DNA of 64,000 nt from Montifringilla adamsi (Eukaryota; Chordata; Aves; Passeriformes; Passeridae): positions 9,348,099 through 9,412,098 of the forward strand of contig JAGGNK010006448.1 in assembly GCA_017590115.1 (NCBI GenBank). Reading direction: 5' to 3'. The position numbers were made by a program, and so were the translations under genes. Numbering within the stretch: position 1 is the stretch's first letter; the number at the start of each line of letters is the position of its first letter. Positions 60,845 through 64,000 of this stretch are shown piece by piece. Under the pieces are notes generated by a model, which was not told where the DNA came from, did not search any database, and worked only from the letters and a program-made list of their open reading frames with translations.

Positions 60845-60913
60845 AGGGGGAATTGGACTAAGTGATCTTTATATGTCCCCTACCAATTTAACTATTCTCT
60901 ATTCTATTCTCAC
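60845..60913 (+). mobile_element. Short CR1 3'-end fragment, plus strand
   Basis: GGGGGAATTGGACTAAGTGATC, then GTCCCCTACCAATTTAACTA and TTCTCTATTCTATTCTC match the avian CR1 terminal sequence and its short terminal repeats. Only the last 70 bases remain. Confidence 0.78.
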
Positions 60914-63900
60914 ATTATTCCCCTTTTCTACTGTCTCCTCACAACTATTTCTATATCTGAGGTTGTAAATGCATTGTCTTGGTCTGCTCTTCTGTTTTAT
61001 CCATTTTTTATCAAAATTATTTCAACAAAATCTCCAGCCCAGGTTTCCAGGCACAGAGAAGCCTTCATCTTTTGGAGGATTTTCTCTGGTCCTTCAAATT
61101 TTTAGGAGACTTGCTAATTGTGTTCAGCTATCCCGTAATCACAGTGAGAAGATGTTTCAGTCTTTGTTTTACAATACATCCATTCTGTTAATATTTTCCC
61201 TGGTGGAAAATCCTGCAATATTGGGTGATTATTGACTGGAATCTATTATAGAGCTAGTTGTAGCAGATGTGGAGTGATGCATCAGATGTCAATTTGAAAC
61301 AATTATTATTACCTAATTAATATTTTCATAGATAAATATATGTCTCTTCTCCAGGCTGAACCTTTAATTTCCCACCATTGCAGCTCTAAAATTTTCAGCA
61401 GCACTGTCATCTTCAAGTGACATCTTTATCAAAATATTGTTAAGAGAAATTTTCAAAAAACTATTATTTAACTTACTAGCTTTCCTATTTTTATAAAGTA
61501 AAATTATAGAACTGACAAAGTATGTGCAGTAACTGCTGCTATGTCTGTTTGGAAAAGTAATTTCATTTTGGCTGACTTTGCACCCACTTACTTCACTTAC
61601 CCTAAAATTTCTTTCTGTCTTAAACAAAAGGTTTTCCAGAAACCAAAAACTACATGGCTCAGTTTTACTCCACTTCAGACTCCTTGAGATTTGCACAGTG
61701 GCACTAGTAAAAAGTTTTGGCTGAGGAACTGACATATTATCATATTTATGTCATATTTATCTGTGAAGGATGCTTGAACTCATTAGAGAAAGTGTTTGTC
61801 AGTACATTACAGACAAAATTTTGCCAACTAACACTGGATTTTGGTTATTTGTTAGCTATTCCTTTTCAAAGAGTAAAAGAATGATCCCAGTGTTGTAGAT
61901 TGAAAAATCTATTGAATTCTTATATAAATGTTGAGGAAGATAAAATAATGTTTTGTGAGTTAGAATGTCAGCCTTCAAATAGCACTGACAGTGGCAGCTC
62001 CTCTGAACCAGATTCTTTAAAAATCCATGATGAGCTCTTGATTCTTGGTTTCCAGACAAAAGTGGAAAACTTAACTACTGAAAAAATTGTGTGAAAAATA
62101 TAGATCCACTTTCCAGCATGTCTGTTCTTCAGTGTGTTTCAGTACTTTTTCCTAAAGTACAAAAATTGATGAATGCAGCCACTTGTGAATACTTACAAAT
62201 ATTCTAGGTACTCTGTGACCTACAATAGCTAAGACTAGTGAGATGTTGTATGCTATTAACCAAAGTGATTAATTATTCTAAATGTGTTAAGAACATAACT
62301 TTCTATAATGCAATGTATTTATTGTGTAGGGTTTTTCCTTAATACCCCTACTTAACAGAGAAGGTCTTTTTTTTTATATGTTTTAAGTAGGACTTTCTAT
62401 ATAACTGCACTTCTGTTCTTTTTTTGGAGGTTGGTTTTGGTTTTATATTGGAAATAGTGACTCTGTATTAAAGGTTGCTATTTCCCTCTATTTTCTTCTA
62501 GCAAGCTTTTGGAGGAAGGAGATGGAGTTAAAAAACAGGCTTGGAAGGAAGCCTAAAATATACAGGGGGGAAGTGAATGGTATTGATATTTTTTCTTTCT
62601 TTTTAGCTCTACTTCCCAACTCCTAGTATGGACAACTTCTATTATATGACAGATACAAATTCTTTAATAAGCTAAGATAATTAAGGAATCAGAATTTTAA
62701 AAAATGCTATCCCCTCAGTCATGCCTGGACCTTGCTGTTATGCCTGTAGTACTAATAAACAGGATGAGGGCATATATACTCAAGCACGACCAGCAAATGG
62801 TCTCCTGTACAATGTGCTTTCCTAGTACACAAGCTTCTCTCCTTTTGGTCCTTCAAGAGGCTCTGTCAGACAATGTTTAGGTGCTGTCTAGGAAATACCA
62901 CTGGACAGAGATTTCTCTCTGCTGGGCAGTAAGCAAGAGAGTGGGAATGAAAAAATATTTTATCTTTGTGGGTGTGTTTGCTGCTGCCATCAGGACCAGT
63001 AGACCAGCACTTATCCCTTTCATTTATTCATATATCTGTAGCCTCAGGATTTGCCCTAGATGATTGGCAGTCAGATGATAACTGAATAAAAGATCATTGT
63101 TTTAATGGGAGTGCCATTGGTTTAATGGGCCTATGACCTGTTTGTTATTCTGGTAAGGTATGCAGAAAAGCCTAGAGGAGGACACAAGATTGTCCTGGCA
63201 AAGTAGGATAAACTGCTCAGTGAGATAATTGGAAAAAAGAATTAGAAAGTTAGAAAAGGCACCAAAAAAATAATAGCGGTATTTAGAGTATGCCTTTAAA
63301 TAACTCCTTAACGTCTGCTCGTGGTTGATCATAAGGATTTCCTAGTGTATATGTTATCCATAGAGACCGAGGAAACAATTCAGCTACAGCCCATCCCTGA
63401 GTACTGCCTTTTGGAATTAGTTCCAAGCTTTCCCAGGGACAGGAAAACACTACCATTTCTTCCAAGCCTCCACAGTGCTGCAGCCTTGAGCAATTTTACT
63501 TCCGTCTGGTACAAATGCATCCTCTCTTTCTTTTTTTTTTTTTTTTCCTTTGTCTTCTGCTGTTATTCTTGGTCTGACATATCTGCTGTTCAGAGCAAAT
63601 CCATCAAACAGACCTCATTGTTCTTTCAGGTATCTTGTTTGATTCCTAGTGTATTTTTTATTTGCATGTTTCTTCTACCTTAAATGATCTTCTAGTTAAC
63701 AAACTGTTTGCAAAACTCATATAATGTTTTATGGACATTCTTAAAGAAGTATTTTTATATATGTATGCAAATATGTATGTGCATACACACACACACCCCA
63801 TAAAAATTGCCATTCCTAAACTTCTGTTTAAATCTTCAAAGCATAAATTATGACAATGGTGTGCCAAGCAAGGGGTCTTACTGAATACACCACAGTCTCT

Positions 63901-64000
63901 TCTCTACTCATCCAAAGAGCTATAATTGCTGTCATCCAACTAGAAAGCAGCTGGATCATACACCTAGATCCACTAGCTGGAAAATGTTCCTAGGTTACTC
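60914..64000. other. AT-rich sequence, no complete gene recognised
   Basis: It holds a plus-strand acceptor followed by a 17-codon frame ending in a stop (62502-62556, see findings), a T18 run near 63530 and a short CA repeat near 63785. Other open frames appear to be chance. Confidence 0.4.

Noticed and set aside
61900..62094. Plus-strand 64-codon frame with a Ser-rich stretch (NSTDSGSSSEPDS)
   Set aside because: It looks mildly protein-like but has no pyrimidine-rich acceptor, no donor and an overlapping open frame on the other strand.

Overview
The window looks like passerine bird nuclear DNA, mostly AT-rich and gene-poor. The host call rests on interspersed repeats read by eye. There are CR1 LINE fragments with the avian 3' end (around 3300-3745, 31908-31952, 39251-39318, 45188-45932, 57652-57935 and 60845-60913, plus an older one near 6560-6860). 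There are two solo LTRs of avian endogenous-retrovirus families (1338-1776 and 7361-8470). A short element at 29991-30130 joins a tRNA-Ile-like head to a CR1-like tail, an architecture I know only from passerine SINEs. I see no L1/Alu-type mammalian repeats, no bacterial-style operons and no long protein-coding ORF. Most open frames of 60-170 codons look like chance.

Layout. 1-10 kb holds the two LTRs, two CR1 pieces and, on the minus strand, what may be the 5' end of an unannotated gene. A compact CpG cluster (about 9495-9600) overlaps a start codon in good context whose short reading frame (MAALIK) runs into a splice-donor-like site. A well-formed 87-base exon candidate lies about 5.3 kb downstream at 4196-4282. 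10-29 kb is AT-rich desert with microsatellites and several very short tandem duplications. 29-46 kb contains the SINE, CR1 fragments, two hairpins, a T/G-rich tract and a CpG-bearing block near 39.0 kb. 46-54 kb is desert ending in a GC-richer unclassified block (52.48-53.62 kb).

At 54.69-55.55 kb there is a strong CpG island, almost certainly a promoter or first exon. I could not identify its gene or direction. Candidate partners are a minus-strand 33-codon ATG-to-donor segment at 50358-50456 and a plus-strand terminal-exon-like segment at 62502-62556; neither is proven. 55.5-64 kb is again AT-rich, with two CR1 pieces and a perfect 22-bp inverted repeat at 56355-56409.

The main items for follow-up are the hidden minus-strand gene start near 9.57 kb, the orphan CpG island, the perfect 22-bp hairpin and the unclassified 52.5-53.6 kb block. 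I found no CRISPR, rRNA, intact tRNA gene or complete protein-coding gene. All family names come from remembered consensus features, not from a search.
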